Shown: positions 53,436-62,209, numbered from the stretch's first letter. The stretch: DNA of 64,000 bases from Curtobacterium salicis (GCF_011759505.1 NZ_JAAOYO010000003.1:372001-436000), one strand, 5' to 3'. Notes: a model not told the origin generated them from the letters alone. Translations and numbers: made by a program.

Positions 53436-54101
53436 TCACTCGGGCAGCGGCTCCGCGTAGGTGCGGAAGTCGCCGCGCTCGGTGTGGATTGACCACAGCC
53501 GCTCGGCGATCGACCGACCCGAGTGGTCGTCCTGGCCGTCGTCGATGCCGAACGGGATGATGAGCTGGCCGACGTGGACGTCCTCGTCGCGGACGGCGTC
53601 GTGGAGCAGCTGCGCGTACGCGGTCTCGCCGGCGAACGCGACCGAGGTGCCGGTGACGCGGGCTCCCGGGCGGACGGCACTGCCGCCGTTGACGAACAGG
53701 ATCGTGCCGTGGCCGAGCGCCCGCATGCCGGGCAGCACCTGGCGGACGGCGTTCACGGAACCGTAGACCGAGAACTCGATCGGGCCGACGAGGTCCTCGG
53801 CGGTCGTCTCGAGGACGGGCCGCATGTACTCCTTGGCGGGAAGCGGGCTGTACTGCAGGACCTCGATCGGGCCGAGCTGCTCGGTGGCCTGCTCGAGCGC
53901 GTGGCGGAGCGAGTCGCCGTCGCGAACGTTCGCGGCGAACCCGGCCGCCTGGTGGCCCTGCTCACGGAGCGATGCGGCGAGTTCGTCGAGTCGTGCCTGG
54001 TTGCGGGAGATCAGGGCGACGGCGAAGCCCTCACGAGCGAAGCGTTCCGCGACGGCGAGCCCGAGGCCCTTGCCGGCGCCGACGATGGCGATGGTGGTCA
54101 T
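53436..54101 (-). CDS. SDR family oxidoreductase, atypical active site
   Basis: The 221-residue protein has the N-terminal cofactor motif TIAIVGAGKGLGLAVAERFA and the later ILFVNGGSAV and GTSVAFAGETAYAQLLHDAV segments of short-chain dehydrogenases. The catalytic YxxxK is not intact: the equivalent place reads AYAQLLHD, without the Lys. It could be a non-catalytic or altered family member. The ATG at 54101 lies just before the first strand. The cupin gene upstream, 88 bases away on the same strand, is a likely operon partner. Confidence 0.85.
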   Translation of the reverse strand: MTTIAIVGAGKGLGLAVAERFAREGFAVALISRNQARLDELAASLREQGHQAAGFAANVRDGDSLRHALEQATEQLGPIEVLQYSPLPAKEYMRPVLETTAEDLVGPIEFSVYGSVNAVRQVLPGMRALGHGTILFVNGGSAVRPGARVTGTSVAFAGETAYAQLLHDAVRDEDVHVGQLIIPFGIDDGQDDHSGRSIAERLWSIHTERGDFRTYAEPLPE

Positions 54102-54189
54102 GTGGTCCTCCGGGGACGGTCGGTGGTCGGTCCACTGAACCAGGCGGCCCGGTGCGGCAGCCCGGTGTCGAGGTCGGTGGCCGGGTCGG

Positions 54190-54591
54190 TCAGGGGCGGT
54201 GGTACTCGTCGTCGGCGACGTGCTCGAGCCAGGTCGTCGTCGTGGCGGGGTCCTCGGCGTTGTCGAGCATCGCCAGGTGCGCCATGAAGTCGTCGGGCGT
54301 GGCCCCGTGCCAGTGCTCCTCACCCGGGGGCGAGGTCAGCGTCTGTCCGGGGTGGAGCTCGACGACCCGACCGTCCCGCGTGCCGACGAGGGCGACCCCG
54401 TCGGTGACGTGCAGCGTCTGCCCCTTCGCGTGCGAGTGCCAGGCGGTGCGGGCGCCCGGCGCGAACCGGACCATCGCGACGGTCATGGTCTGCCCGGGCT
54501 CCTTCGGACCCGCGATGGGGTCGAGCCAGACATCACCGGCGAACATCTCGGGCGGGTTCTTCGTCGTGGGCTGCTTCGGTTCGATCTGCAT
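54190..54591 (-). CDS. cupin domain protein
   Basis: The 133-residue single cupin has the metal ligands in TAWHSHAKGQTLHVTDG (HxH and His) and in PPGEEHWHGA. It belongs to the small cupins related to (R)-mandelonitrile-lyase-like and carboxymuconolactone-associated proteins (GQTMTVAMVRFAPGARTAWH). The reaction is unknown; adjacency with short-chain reductases is common for this group and suggests a role in aldehyde or quinone metabolism. The ATG at 54591 is the natural start. Confidence 0.88.
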   Translation of the reverse strand: MQIEPKQPTTKNPPEMFAGDVWLDPIAGPKEPGQTMTVAMVRFAPGARTAWHSHAKGQTLHVTDGVALVGTRDGRVVELHPGQTLTSPPGEEHWHGATPDDFMAHLAMLDNAEDPATTTTWLEHVADDEYHRP

Positions 54592-54716
54592 GCCGTCGAC
54601 GGTAGGACGATCGGGACCGCGTGGGGAGGCCCTGGTCGGGCACCCCTCAGCGGGCTGCAGGGCACACGCTCGTCAGCCGACCGCGGCGGCGGCCGGCCGC
54701 GCTCTGAGCCCCGACG

Positions 54717-55223
54717 TCAGCGCGCTGCGGGTGCCGTCGGCGTCCACCCCGGTGTGGCGATCGTGCTGTACCAGAGCGCGTACTCGGATCGGTCGCTCGT
54801 CCGCGCCCGGACCCACACCCCTGAGCCGGCGGGGACCGTCACCGGGATGCGTGCCGTCCGCCCACATCGGAGATCAGCCTTGCCCGCGAGGACGCCGCCC
54901 TCGCCGTCACGGCCCTCGGGGAAGACCCGGACCGTGACCCGGACCGCTCCGGCATCGCGGCAGACGGCGACGACGTCGTAGTCGCCGGCAGGGGTCGACT
55001 CGCTGATGAACCCGCCCTCGGAGCCGTCGCCGCTGCGGAGGAGCTGCCCGCCGCCGCTGTCCCAGCCGTCGGGATCGGCGACGGCGTCGGCCGTCCGGTC
55101 GAGCCAGGCCTGTGCGGAACGCTGCCGGTCGGCGTCGGTACCCGTGCACGCCGTCAGTGCCAGGACGCCGAGCACGAGTGCGACGGTGGCGACGACCCGA
55201 CGGCCGCGGGCAGTGGACCTCAT
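54717..55223 (-). CDS. putative lipoprotein
   Basis: The 168-residue protein has a basic N terminus, a hydrophobic stretch and the lipobox LALTAC with Cys26. The mature part has a small helical section (QRSAQAWLDRTADAVADPDG) and a beta-rich domain (GDYDVVAVCRDAGAVRVTVR; ARIPVTVPAGSGVWVRARTS) with two Cys that may form a disulfide. I recognise no family. It is divergent from the sugar-dehydrogenase-like lipoprotein gene, 120 bases away. Confidence 0.78.
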   Translation of the reverse strand: MRSTARGRRVVATVALVLGVLALTACTGTDADRQRSAQAWLDRTADAVADPDGWDSGGGQLLRSGDGSEGGFISESTPAGDYDVVAVCRDAGAVRVTVRVFPEGRDGEGGVLAGKADLRCGRTARIPVTVPAGSGVWVRARTSDRSEYALWYSTIATPGWTPTAPAAR

Positions 55224-55343
55224 GACCGGAGCATGGCACGGCCGACCGACCGACACGACGAGCGTGTCCGCGTCCCGCAGACGCCCAGCCCCTCCGCACC
55301 TCCGCGGGGTGCAATCGATCCACACCATCCCCGGAGGCACCCC

Positions 55344-56462
55344 ATGACGCGGATCCGTCGAACCGTTGCGGCGGCGAGCGTCGCGCTCGTCGCCCTGGCC
55401 CTGACCGCCTGCATGAGTGACGACCGGAGCGGACCGTCGGGCGCACCCCGCGCCTCCACCCCGGCCGACCTGGCGACGGGGCAGGTCGCGCCGGACGGAG
55501 CGACGACCGACGTGGTCACCGGGCTGGAAGCGCCCTGGTCCGTCGTGCGCACCGGTCACGGAGCCGACGCACTCGTCAGCCTGCGCGACTCGGCGGAGGT
55601 GCTCGAGCTGACAGCGGACGGCGAGACCCGCACCGTGGGCATCGTCCCCGGCGTCCAGCACGGTGGCGAGGGCGGGCTGCTCGGCCTCGCGCTGCACGAC
55701 GACGACCTGTTCGTGTACTCGACGGGCGAGGACGGCAACCGCGTCGAGCGCTACGACCTGCGGGGCTCGGCGGGCTCGTACGAGCTCGGCGACGCCACGA
55801 CGCTGATCGACGACCTGCCCGCGAACACGTTCCACGACGGCGGCCGGATCGCGTTCGGCCCGGACGGCATGCTCTACGCCAGCGTCGGTGACGCCGGGGC
55901 GAGCGAGGACGCGCAGGACCAGGACTCGCTGGCCGGCAAGATCCTCCGGCTGACCCCGGACGGCGATGTGCCCGATGACAACCCGTTCCCGGGCTCCCCC
56001 GTCTGGAGCCTCGGGCACCGGAACGTGCAGGGGCTCGGCTGGAGCGCGGACGGCACGATGTTCGCCTCCGAGTTCGGGCAGGACCGCCGCGACGAGCTCA
56101 ACGTCATCGAGCCGGGCAGCAACTACGGCTGGCCCGAGGTCGAGGGCTCCGGGGGCGAGGACCGCGGCTTCGTCGACCCGGTGCAGCAGTGGGCCACCGA
56201 CGACGCCAGTCCGAGCGGCCTGGCCGTCGTCGGCGACACCGTGTTCATCGCGAACCTGCAGGGCCGGGTGCTCCGCGGCGTCCCGGTCGACGACCCGGGC
56301 ACCGCGCGGGAGTACTTCGCCGGCGAGTACGGCCGCATCCGCACGGTCCTGGCCGGGCCGGACGACACCCTCTGGTTCGTCACGAACAACACCGACGGAC
56401 GCGGCGACCCGGGCGCGGGCGACGACCGGATCGTGCAGGTCCCGTTGACCACCGGGTCCTGA
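55344..56462 (+). CDS. PQQ-dependent sugar dehydrogenase-like lipoprotein
   Basis: The 372-residue protein has a lipobox ALTAC with Cys23, then a six-bladed propeller of the soluble glucose-dehydrogenase/Asd (YliI) family: GGEGGLLGLALHDDDLFVYS, RIAFGPDGMLYASVGDAG, SLGHRNVQGLGWSADGTMF and GSNYGWPEVEGSG. It acts outside the cytoplasmic membrane, probably oxidising aldoses with PQQ. No PQQ synthesis genes are in the window. GGAGG lies six bases before the ATG at 55344. Confidence 0.92.
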   Translation: MTRIRRTVAAASVALVALALTACMSDDRSGPSGAPRASTPADLATGQVAPDGATTDVVTGLEAPWSVVRTGHGADALVSLRDSAEVLELTADGETRTVGIVPGVQHGGEGGLLGLALHDDDLFVYSTGEDGNRVERYDLRGSAGSYELGDATTLIDDLPANTFHDGGRIAFGPDGMLYASVGDAGASEDAQDQDSLAGKILRLTPDGDVPDDNPFPGSPVWSLGHRNVQGLGWSADGTMFASEFGQDRRDELNVIEPGSNYGWPEVEGSGGEDRGFVDPVQQWATDDASPSGLAVVGDTVFIANLQGRVLRGVPVDDPGTAREYFAGEYGRIRTVLAGPDDTLWFVTNNTDGRGDPGAGDDRIVQVPLTTGS

Positions 56463-56464
56463 CG

Positions 56465-57532
56465 TCAGGGGATGAGCCGCTCCGCCCGGTAGCGGTCGAA
56501 CAGGCGCGTGAACGAGTCGAGCGTCCGGTGGTGCTCGGTGAACCCGGCGAGCCGGCTCTTCGACATGTCGGTCATCACCTCGATGTCCCGCCCGAGGTCG
56601 GCGTCGGTGTGCCACCAGGACGCCAGGCGCTCCAGGTCCGGCTCGACGAGGCCGTGCTCGGCGACGATCTCGGCCCAGACCGGAGCAGCATCGGCCATCT
56701 GCTCCTCGAAGGGGCGCGGCGCGGTGTCGAAGCCCTCGGCCTCGACGCCCAGGTGCGCGGCGATCCGCGGCCACATCCAGCGCCAGCGGAAGACGTCCCC
56801 GTTCGCGGTGTTGAACGCCTCGTCGGCCCCGGCCGGGTTCGTCGCCGCCCAGACCATCTGCGCGGCGAGCAGGTCCGCGTCGGTCACGTCGGTCAGTCCG
56901 TTCCACTGCGTCTCGCTGCCGGGGAAGACCATCGGCCGGCCGGTGTGGCGGCTGATCGCGGCGGCGACCGCGATGGTCAGTCCCATGTTCATGGCGTTGC
57001 CGACCGCGTACCCGAGAACAGTGTGGGAGCGGTGCACCGACCAGGTGGAGCCCTGGCGCGCGGCGGCGGCGAAGAGCTCGTCCTCCTGCGCGTAGTAGAA
57101 GTTGTCGACGTCCAGGCGCGGCTCGTCCTCGTGGAACGGGGTGTCCGGCATCGCGCCCTGCCCGTACGCCTCGAACGGCCCGAGGTAGTGCTTCAGCCCG
57201 GTCATCAGCGCCACGTGCTGCACCGGAGCGTCGGCGAGCGCGGCGAGCAGGTCGCGGACCATGCCCCCGTTGACGGCGATGTTCTCGGCCTCGGTCGCCT
57301 GTCGCGACCACGCCGTGAAGAACACGTGGGTGGCGGGGACGTCCGCCAGGGTCGCGGTCAACGACTCTGCGGAACGCAGGTCGGCGGAGCGCCAGGTGAC
57401 GCCGGGTCGCTCGGCTCCCGGGCGGCGGGACAGTGCGGTGACGGTCCACCCGTCGGCGACGAGGTGCTCGACGATCGCCGATCCGGCGATGCCGGTGGCG
57501 CCGACGACGAGGGCGTGGGGGGTCGCGGTCAT
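56465..57532 (-). CDS. PRISE-type SDR (enone reductase-like)
   Basis: The 355-residue extended short-chain dehydrogenase has the cofactor motif HALVVGATGIAGSAIVEHL and the MTGLKHYLGPFEAYG segment, the mark of the progesterone 5-beta-reductase/iridoid synthase-like group. A FYYAQEDELFAAAARQG helix follows. It would reduce activated double bonds with NADPH; the natural substrate is unknown. The ATG at 57532 gives the Rossmann fold at residue 6. It converges on the sugar-dehydrogenase gene with only 2 bases between the stops. Confidence 0.9.
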   Translation of the reverse strand: MTATPHALVVGATGIAGSAIVEHLVADGWTVTALSRRPGAERPGVTWRSADLRSAESLTATLADVPATHVFFTAWSRQATEAENIAVNGGMVRDLLAALADAPVQHVALMTGLKHYLGPFEAYGQGAMPDTPFHEDEPRLDVDNFYYAQEDELFAAAARQGSTWSVHRSHTVLGYAVGNAMNMGLTIAVAAAISRHTGRPMVFPGSETQWNGLTDVTDADLLAAQMVWAATNPAGADEAFNTANGDVFRWRWMWPRIAAHLGVEAEGFDTAPRPFEEQMADAAPVWAEIVAEHGLVEPDLERLASWWHTDADLGRDIEVMTDMSKSRLAGFTEHHRTLDSFTRLFDRYRAERLIP

Positions 57533-57680
57533 GCGGGTCCTTCCGGTGGAGGGCGGTGAACCGGAGACAACACCTGTCGCCTGTGTGCATTCCGTCCCGC
57601 GGTCGTCGCCGGGAGGCGCGGCGGACAGGGGTACGAGCGTCACCTCCCACGGGCGGTCGCCTCCGCCTACCGTCGTCCGG

Positions 57681-58919
57681 GTGACAGCGCAGACCCCGAA
57701 CCCGTCCGGGACTCCCGGCATGACGACCGGTCGCACCCTCCTGTTCGCCGTCGGGGGCGGTGCGGCGGTCGGGAACCTCTACTGGGCGCAACCGCTGCTC
57801 GACGAGATCGCCGCGGACCTGCACGCGTCGTCGTCCCTTGCCGGGCTGCTCGTCACCGTGACGCAGGTCGGGTACGCCCTCGGGATCCTCCTGGTCGTCC
57901 CCCTCGGCGACGTCCTGGACCGCCGACGTCTCGTGCCGGGGGTGCTCGTCGCCTCGGCGGTCGCGCTGTTGCTCGCCTCGGTCGCGCCCTCGTTCGGCGT
58001 CCTGCTCGGCGCCCTCGGCCTGGTCGGGCTGACGACCGTCGCCGGACAGCTCCTCACACCGCTCGCCGGCGACCTGGCGGACCCGGCCGCCCGAGGTCGG
58101 GTGGTCGGCACCGTGGCGTCCGGGATGCTCACCGGAATCCTGGTGTCGCGGACGGTCAGCGGGCTGGTCGCCCAGGTGGCCGGGTGGCGCGCGATCTACG
58201 TCGTCGCCGCCGTCGCGGCCCTCGTGCTCGCGGTCCTGCTGCGCCGGGCGATCCCGCACTTGGAACGGCGCGACCGGGTGCCGTACCCACGGCTCATCGG
58301 GTCGGTGTTCCGAGCGGTGGCGCACCACCGGTCGGTGCAGGTGACCCTGCTGCTCGGCGCGTCGGCGTTCGCGGTCTTCACCATGTTCTGGACGGCGTTG
58401 ACGTTCCTGCTGAGTGCTGCGCCGTTCGGGTACTCGCCGGCCGCGATCGGACTGGTCGGCCTGGCGGGGCTCGCCGGGGCCGTCGCCGCGCAGCGGGTCG
58501 GGCGGCTGCACGACCGCGGACTCTCGGTGCCGGTGACCGGGGCGGCGCTCGCCCTGGGGCTCGTGTCGCTCGTCGTCGCCGGGCTCGGAGGGCGGTCGAT
58601 CGTGGTCGTCCTCGTCGCGGTGGTCCTGCTCGACGTCGGGGTGCAGGCGGCGAACGTGCTCAACCAGACCCGGCTGTTCGCGATCGACCCCGCCGCGCGG
58701 AGTCGGCTCAACACGGCGTTCGTGACGGGCAACTTCATCGGGGGTGCCGTCGGTTCCGCGCTGGCCTCGGTGCTCTGGGGTCTCGGCGGCTGGACGGCGG
58801 TCACGATCGGCGGGGCCGTCCTGTTCGGGTTCGCGCTCACGGTGTGGGCGGTCCACCGCCGCGGGGCATTCGCGCTGCCGGGTGGTGGTGGCGCCGTGGC
58901 GGGAGCCGGGAGGCCCTGA
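57681..58919 (+). CDS. MFS transporter
   Basis: The 412-residue protein has 12 predicted membrane segments, opening GRTLLFAVGGGAAVGNLYWA and with the MFS motif A loop GDVLDRRRLVPGV after segment 2. It resembles the YnfM-like/arabinose-efflux group that exports small molecules. The start is taken at the GTG 57681; an ATG at 57720 (MTTGRTLLF) is equally possible. The 148-base gap from the divergent PRISE gene holds only a half copy of the ACGGGAGGC element near 57610. Confidence 0.9.
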   Translation: MTAQTPNPSGTPGMTTGRTLLFAVGGGAAVGNLYWAQPLLDEIAADLHASSSLAGLLVTVTQVGYALGILLVVPLGDVLDRRRLVPGVLVASAVALLLASVAPSFGVLLGALGLVGLTTVAGQLLTPLAGDLADPAARGRVVGTVASGMLTGILVSRTVSGLVAQVAGWRAIYVVAAVAALVLAVLLRRAIPHLERRDRVPYPRLIGSVFRAVAHHRSVQVTLLLGASAFAVFTMFWTALTFLLSAAPFGYSPAAIGLVGLAGLAGAVAAQRVGRLHDRGLSVPVTGAALALGLVSLVVAGLGGRSIVVVLVAVVLLDVGVQAANVLNQTRLFAIDPAARSRLNTAFVTGNFIGGAVGSALASVLWGLGGWTAVTIGGAVLFGFALTVWAVHRRGAFALPGGGGAVAGAGRP

Positions 58920-58974
58920 CCACGACCGTCACGGAACATCTGTCACAAGGCACGCCAGGACCACTTCCGGTGGT

Positions 58975-59613
58975 TCACCTGGGGCCCGTCGGCTCCAACC
59001 GGAGGACGCTCGCCGCCCAGGCGACGACGGATGGGTCGTGCGTCGCGACGAGCACCGCAGCTCCGGCCGATGCGAAGTCGGCGAGCGTGTCCAACACCAT
59101 CCGGGCGTTGTCGTCGTCGAGTGCGCTGGTCGGTTCGTCGGCGAGGATGACGTCGGGCTGCTTCACGAGGAGTCGCGCGAGTGCGACGCGCTGCTGCTCG
59201 CCGCCACTGAGGTCGTGTGCCCGATCGCTTCCGCGGCCTGCGAGTCCGACCCGCTCCAGCGCCTCCGCAGTCCTCGTCCGGAGTCCGCGCCGTCCACGAT
59301 CCGGACGTCCGATGTCGATGTTGGCGTCGACCGTCATGTCGGGGACCAGGCCGAAGTCCTGGAAGAGGTAACCGAGGTGGTCACGCCGGAGTCGTCTGGC
59401 TCGAGCGTGGCTCCTGCCCGCGGTCGTACCGTCGATGCGCACCGCCCCGGAGTCCAGCGAGTCGATGAGCCCGATGCAGTCGAGCAGCGTCGACTTGCCC
59501 GAGCCGCTCGGCCCGGTGAGTGCGAGGACCTCACCTCGCGCCACACTGAACGACAGGTCCCGCCAGAGCAGCCGTCCACCCCGGCGCTTCGCTGCACGGT
59601 CCACCTCGAGCAT
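58975..59613 (-). CDS. ABC transporter ATP-binding protein, lactococcin 972 group
   Basis: The 212-residue ATPase has Walker A GPSGSGKST, Q-loop LGYLFQDFGLVPDMTVDANI, signature DLSGGEQQRVALARLL, Walker B VILADEPTSALDD and switch His in LVATHDP. Its short length and the YLFQDFGL-then-DANIDI stretch fit the ATPases dedicated to lactococcin-972-type bacteriocin loci. It would act with the large membrane protein encoded just upstream in export of, or immunity to, the peptide. The ATG shares one base with that gene's TGA; a GTG three bases earlier is also possible. Confidence 0.88.
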   Translation of the reverse strand: MLEVDRAAKRRGGRLLWRDLSFSVARGEVLALTGPSGSGKSTLLDCIGLIDSLDSGAVRIDGTTAGRSHARARRLRRDHLGYLFQDFGLVPDMTVDANIDIGRPDRGRRGLRTRTAEALERVGLAGRGSDRAHDLSGGEQQRVALARLLVKQPDVILADEPTSALDDDNARMVLDTLADFASAGAAVLVATHDPSVVAWAASVLRLEPTGPR

Positions 59614-61640
59614 CACGACCCGGCTCCACGTGACCGGACGACCGCCCGGGTCGAGACGGCGACCACGGCGACGGCGACCACCGAGAGCAGCGCGAGCACC
59701 GCGGCTGCCGATGCTCCACCCACGCCCGCCGCGCGCGCGGCGGGATCCAGTGCCGAGACGGCCCCAGACCCGTCGGGTCGAGCCCGCCACCAGCGGTTGA
59801 CGACCGCGACACAGCCTGTTGCCAGCAGGAGGCATTCGCTGAGCAGCAGATCGCCGTTCGCCCGGACCGACGGGCGCCCGGCCGCGATGCCGGTGAAGAG
59901 CCGGCGGCCGTGACGTCGGTGATGTGCCGTGGTACCGATCACGGCGAGGACGACGACGACCGCCAGACCACTGATCGTCGCGAGCACCGCGATGCCCACA
60001 GCGGTCTCGGCCTGGCGCCGACGTTCGGCCGCCGCCTGTCCCACGGACACGACTGCGCTGAACTCGTCGCCGAGATCGGCTGCGTCGATGGCGCGATCGG
60101 CAGCGGCCTCGGAGGTGAAGACGACGTCACCGGTGGACAGCCAGGCCCCGAGCTGGTCCGGCGTGAAGACATGGGAGGCATCCGGGACGATGACGACCAC
60201 GGCATCGGTCAGCCAGGAGACCGCCGACGAGTCAGCCGCGTACGTGTACGCCCCGGCTGATCGGAGGGCCCCACCGCCGATGTGCCGTCGTTGCTCGTCG
60301 GGAGCCCCGCGGAGTTCCCAGCCCACCAGCGCACGGATCACCGCAGCTCGGTCCAGGTCGGACCGCGGCGGGGTCCAGACCGCGATGCGGTCGTCGGTCA
60401 CCGTGATGCGGTCACCGTTCTCGGCCCGGAGGTCCTGATGACGCAGGTACTCCGAGTCGACGAACAGCGCCGTCGTGGAACCCGAACCGGTTCCCGTGCC
60501 GACCTCGACCGCAGCGGTGAGCAGGGCATCGTGCCGGTCGAGAGCGGCGCCGACGAACGCACCGATCCGGTCCCAGTAGTCCTGCGTCGTCGATCCGGGC
60601 CGAGGATCCGGGGTGACCCACAGCTGTACGGCTTCGCCGGCCGCGCGGAGCTCACGGTCACCGGAGTCCGACCGGGCCACTGCGACTGCCGCCGTGAGGT
60701 CGAACACCGCGGCGACCAGCAGCAACAGCGCGGGGAGTCGAGCGGCCTGTGCCACCAGGACGATCGTCCCCGGGGGCCGAGCTCCCCTGAGGGTGGCCGC
60801 GATCGGGCGCCGGGCGGCGATGAGCGTTCCGACGACGTGGACCGCCGCGACCGGGATGAGCAGGGCTGCCACGAACACCGCTGCCGACGTCGCGAAGGTC
60901 GTCCACGCTGCGAGACCGTTGTGGCACCAGAGGACGAGTCCGACGACCGGTGCTCCGACCAGCGCGACGAGCACGGTCGTCCGGACCTCGGACGACTCCG
61001 AGCAGACGATCGCCCAGGCGCTGCGACCGTGCAGACCGCGGACAGCTGTCCGGCGTGGAGATCCGATCGTCCCGACCAGGCAGAGCGTCGCGCAACCGAG
61101 CACGACGCAGCCGACGAGTCCGGACGTGTCCTGGATGCCCCCGGCGACGCCGAGGCGGTCGAGGACGGGAACCGTCTCGGAACTCGTCGTGAAACCGGCG
61201 GCTCGCAGCGCAGCGGCAGTGGCCCGTCGAGCGCCGTCGTCACCGATGACCTCGTACGAGCCGGTGGGGTCGTAGCGGTCGAGTGCCGCCATCGGCCGCA
61301 CCGCCGTGCGCACCGTCGGCGAGAAGTCCGCGTAGCCGTCCTGTAGCCACTCGGCACCGTCGGTCCCCGGCGCAGCGGTCACCAGTGTCGTGCGCCGGGT
61401 GGTCGGTGCGGACCGGTCGGCGACGGTCCGGACGACCGTGGCCTGGTGCCGGCGTGCGACGTCTTCGAGGGAGGCGGCGATCCGGCCGTTCGACGTCGTC
61501 CCGCGCTCGGCCGCGGCCGTCACGACGCCGGAGACACCGACCACGCCGGATTCACTGAGTCGGGTCGCGCCGAGGAAGGCGAGGACGACGGCGAGCAGGG
61601 GTGGGATGACGTAGGCGAGGCGCACGGAGCGCATCCGCAT
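59613..61640 (-). CDS. bacteriocin-associated integral membrane protein (FtsX-like)
   Basis: The 675-residue protein has an N-terminal membrane segment (LAYVIPPLLAVVLAFLGATR), an extracytoplasmic domain and a group of four membrane segments (about residues 170-310). A second extracytoplasmic domain follows (about 320-530), then three C-terminal segments (ETAVGIAVLATISGLAVVVV ... AAAVLALLSVVAVAVVAVST). Size and layout match the DUF1430-type bacteriocin-associated membrane proteins found with lactococcin 972 peptides. GAAGGAG lies before the ATG at 61640. It is the permease partner of the ATPase downstream and the middle gene of the cassette. Confidence 0.83.
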   Translation of the reverse strand: MRMRSVRLAYVIPPLLAVVLAFLGATRLSESGVVGVSGVVTAAAERGTTSNGRIAASLEDVARRHQATVVRTVADRSAPTTRRTTLVTAAPGTDGAEWLQDGYADFSPTVRTAVRPMAALDRYDPTGSYEVIGDDGARRATAAALRAAGFTTSSETVPVLDRLGVAGGIQDTSGLVGCVVLGCATLCLVGTIGSPRRTAVRGLHGRSAWAIVCSESSEVRTTVLVALVGAPVVGLVLWCHNGLAAWTTFATSAAVFVAALLIPVAAVHVVGTLIAARRPIAATLRGARPPGTIVLVAQAARLPALLLLVAAVFDLTAAVAVARSDSGDRELRAAGEAVQLWVTPDPRPGSTTQDYWDRIGAFVGAALDRHDALLTAAVEVGTGTGSGSTTALFVDSEYLRHQDLRAENGDRITVTDDRIAVWTPPRSDLDRAAVIRALVGWELRGAPDEQRRHIGGGALRSAGAYTYAADSSAVSWLTDAVVVIVPDASHVFTPDQLGAWLSTGDVVFTSEAAADRAIDAADLGDEFSAVVSVGQAAAERRRQAETAVGIAVLATISGLAVVVVLAVIGTTAHHRRHGRRLFTGIAAGRPSVRANGDLLLSECLLLATGCVAVVNRWWRARPDGSGAVSALDPAARAAGVGGASAAAVLALLSVVAVAVVAVSTRAVVRSRGAGS

Positions 61641-61677
61641 GGGTCTCCTTCCGGCGGCACCGATGGGCAGAGCGGCG

Positions 61678-61708
61678 AGCGGGGCGTTCCACAGGAGAAC
61701 GCCCCGCT
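61678..61708 (-). terminator. intercistronic hairpin in the bacteriocin cassette
   Basis: AGCGGGGCGTTC (61678-61689) and GAACGCCCCGCT (61697-61708), a 12-bp perfect stem with a 7-base loop, 6 bases past the bacteriocin stop and before the membrane-protein gene. It probably lets the peptide be made in excess of its transporter. Confidence 0.75.
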
Positions 61709-61714
61709 GTCCGG

Positions 61715-62110
61715 TCAGCAGTTGTGGTAGTACGCCTTGTTGCCGCTCCGGGCCTTCGGCGCGGTGGCGAGCGCGTACCTGCCGCCCGCGACTCCGGTGA
61801 CGCGCTTCGACTTCACCCCGACGGCGGTGGCTCCGTGACACCGGCGTTCGCGGAAGAAGTTCGACCATGCGTCGTCCTTCCCGACTCCCCACTGCCAGAA
61901 ACTGCCCCCACCACCGTCGTCCTTGCGCGCGGTGCTGCCGCGGGTCTCACCACTCGAGCCGGGCCCGTCGCTCGTCATCAGGACGCCACCCGCTTCCGGG
62001 CCATGCCCGAGCACCTCGGTCGGCGTCGCCGACGCGAGGGATGCTGGTCCGACGACGAGCGCGGACGCCAGCGCGAGACCGACCATCAGGACTGGTTTCT
62101 TGTTCACCAT
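61715..62110 (-). CDS. lactococcin 972 family bacteriocin precursor
   Basis: The 131-residue secreted peptide has a Sec signal over residues 1-28 (MVNKKPVLMVGLALASALVV, ending LASA). A Gly/Ser/Asp-rich stretch of about 40 residues follows, then the family core at about 66-131: GGSFWQWGVGKDDAWSNFF, a CHGATAV segment and the end RSGNKAYYHNC. The core matches lactococcin 972 (W-Y/GVG, WSNY, HGSSV, AYY). That peptide blocks septum formation by binding lipid II. Two cysteines (Cys91 and Cys131) could form a disulfide. GAGG lies 7 bases before the ATG. The transporter genes follow on the same strand. Confidence 0.88.
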   Translation of the reverse strand: MVNKKPVLMVGLALASALVVGPASLASATPTEVLGHGPEAGGVLMTSDGPGSSGETRGSTARKDDGGGGSFWQWGVGKDDAWSNFFRERRCHGATAVGVKSKRVTGVAGGRYALATAPKARSGNKAYYHNC

Positions 62111-62209
62111 GTGTGTTCCTCTTCCTGCCCCCGATCGAGGCAGGCCGAGGCTGGCAGGTGGACCGCGCCGATGCCAAGTACTTCGTATTCCAGATGGGCG
62201 GAGGTGACG

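Noticed and set aside
54717..58856. 1379-codon minus-strand frame
   Set aside because: Only its last 169 codons (54717-55223) look like a protein, the lipoprotein. The rest runs antisense to the sugar-dehydrogenase and MFS genes or out of frame with the PRISE gene, and has shadow composition.
58920..58974. possible terminator between the MFS gene and the bacteriocin ATPase
   Set aside because: Only a weak 5-bp ACCAC/GTGGT stem is present, which is too short to call.
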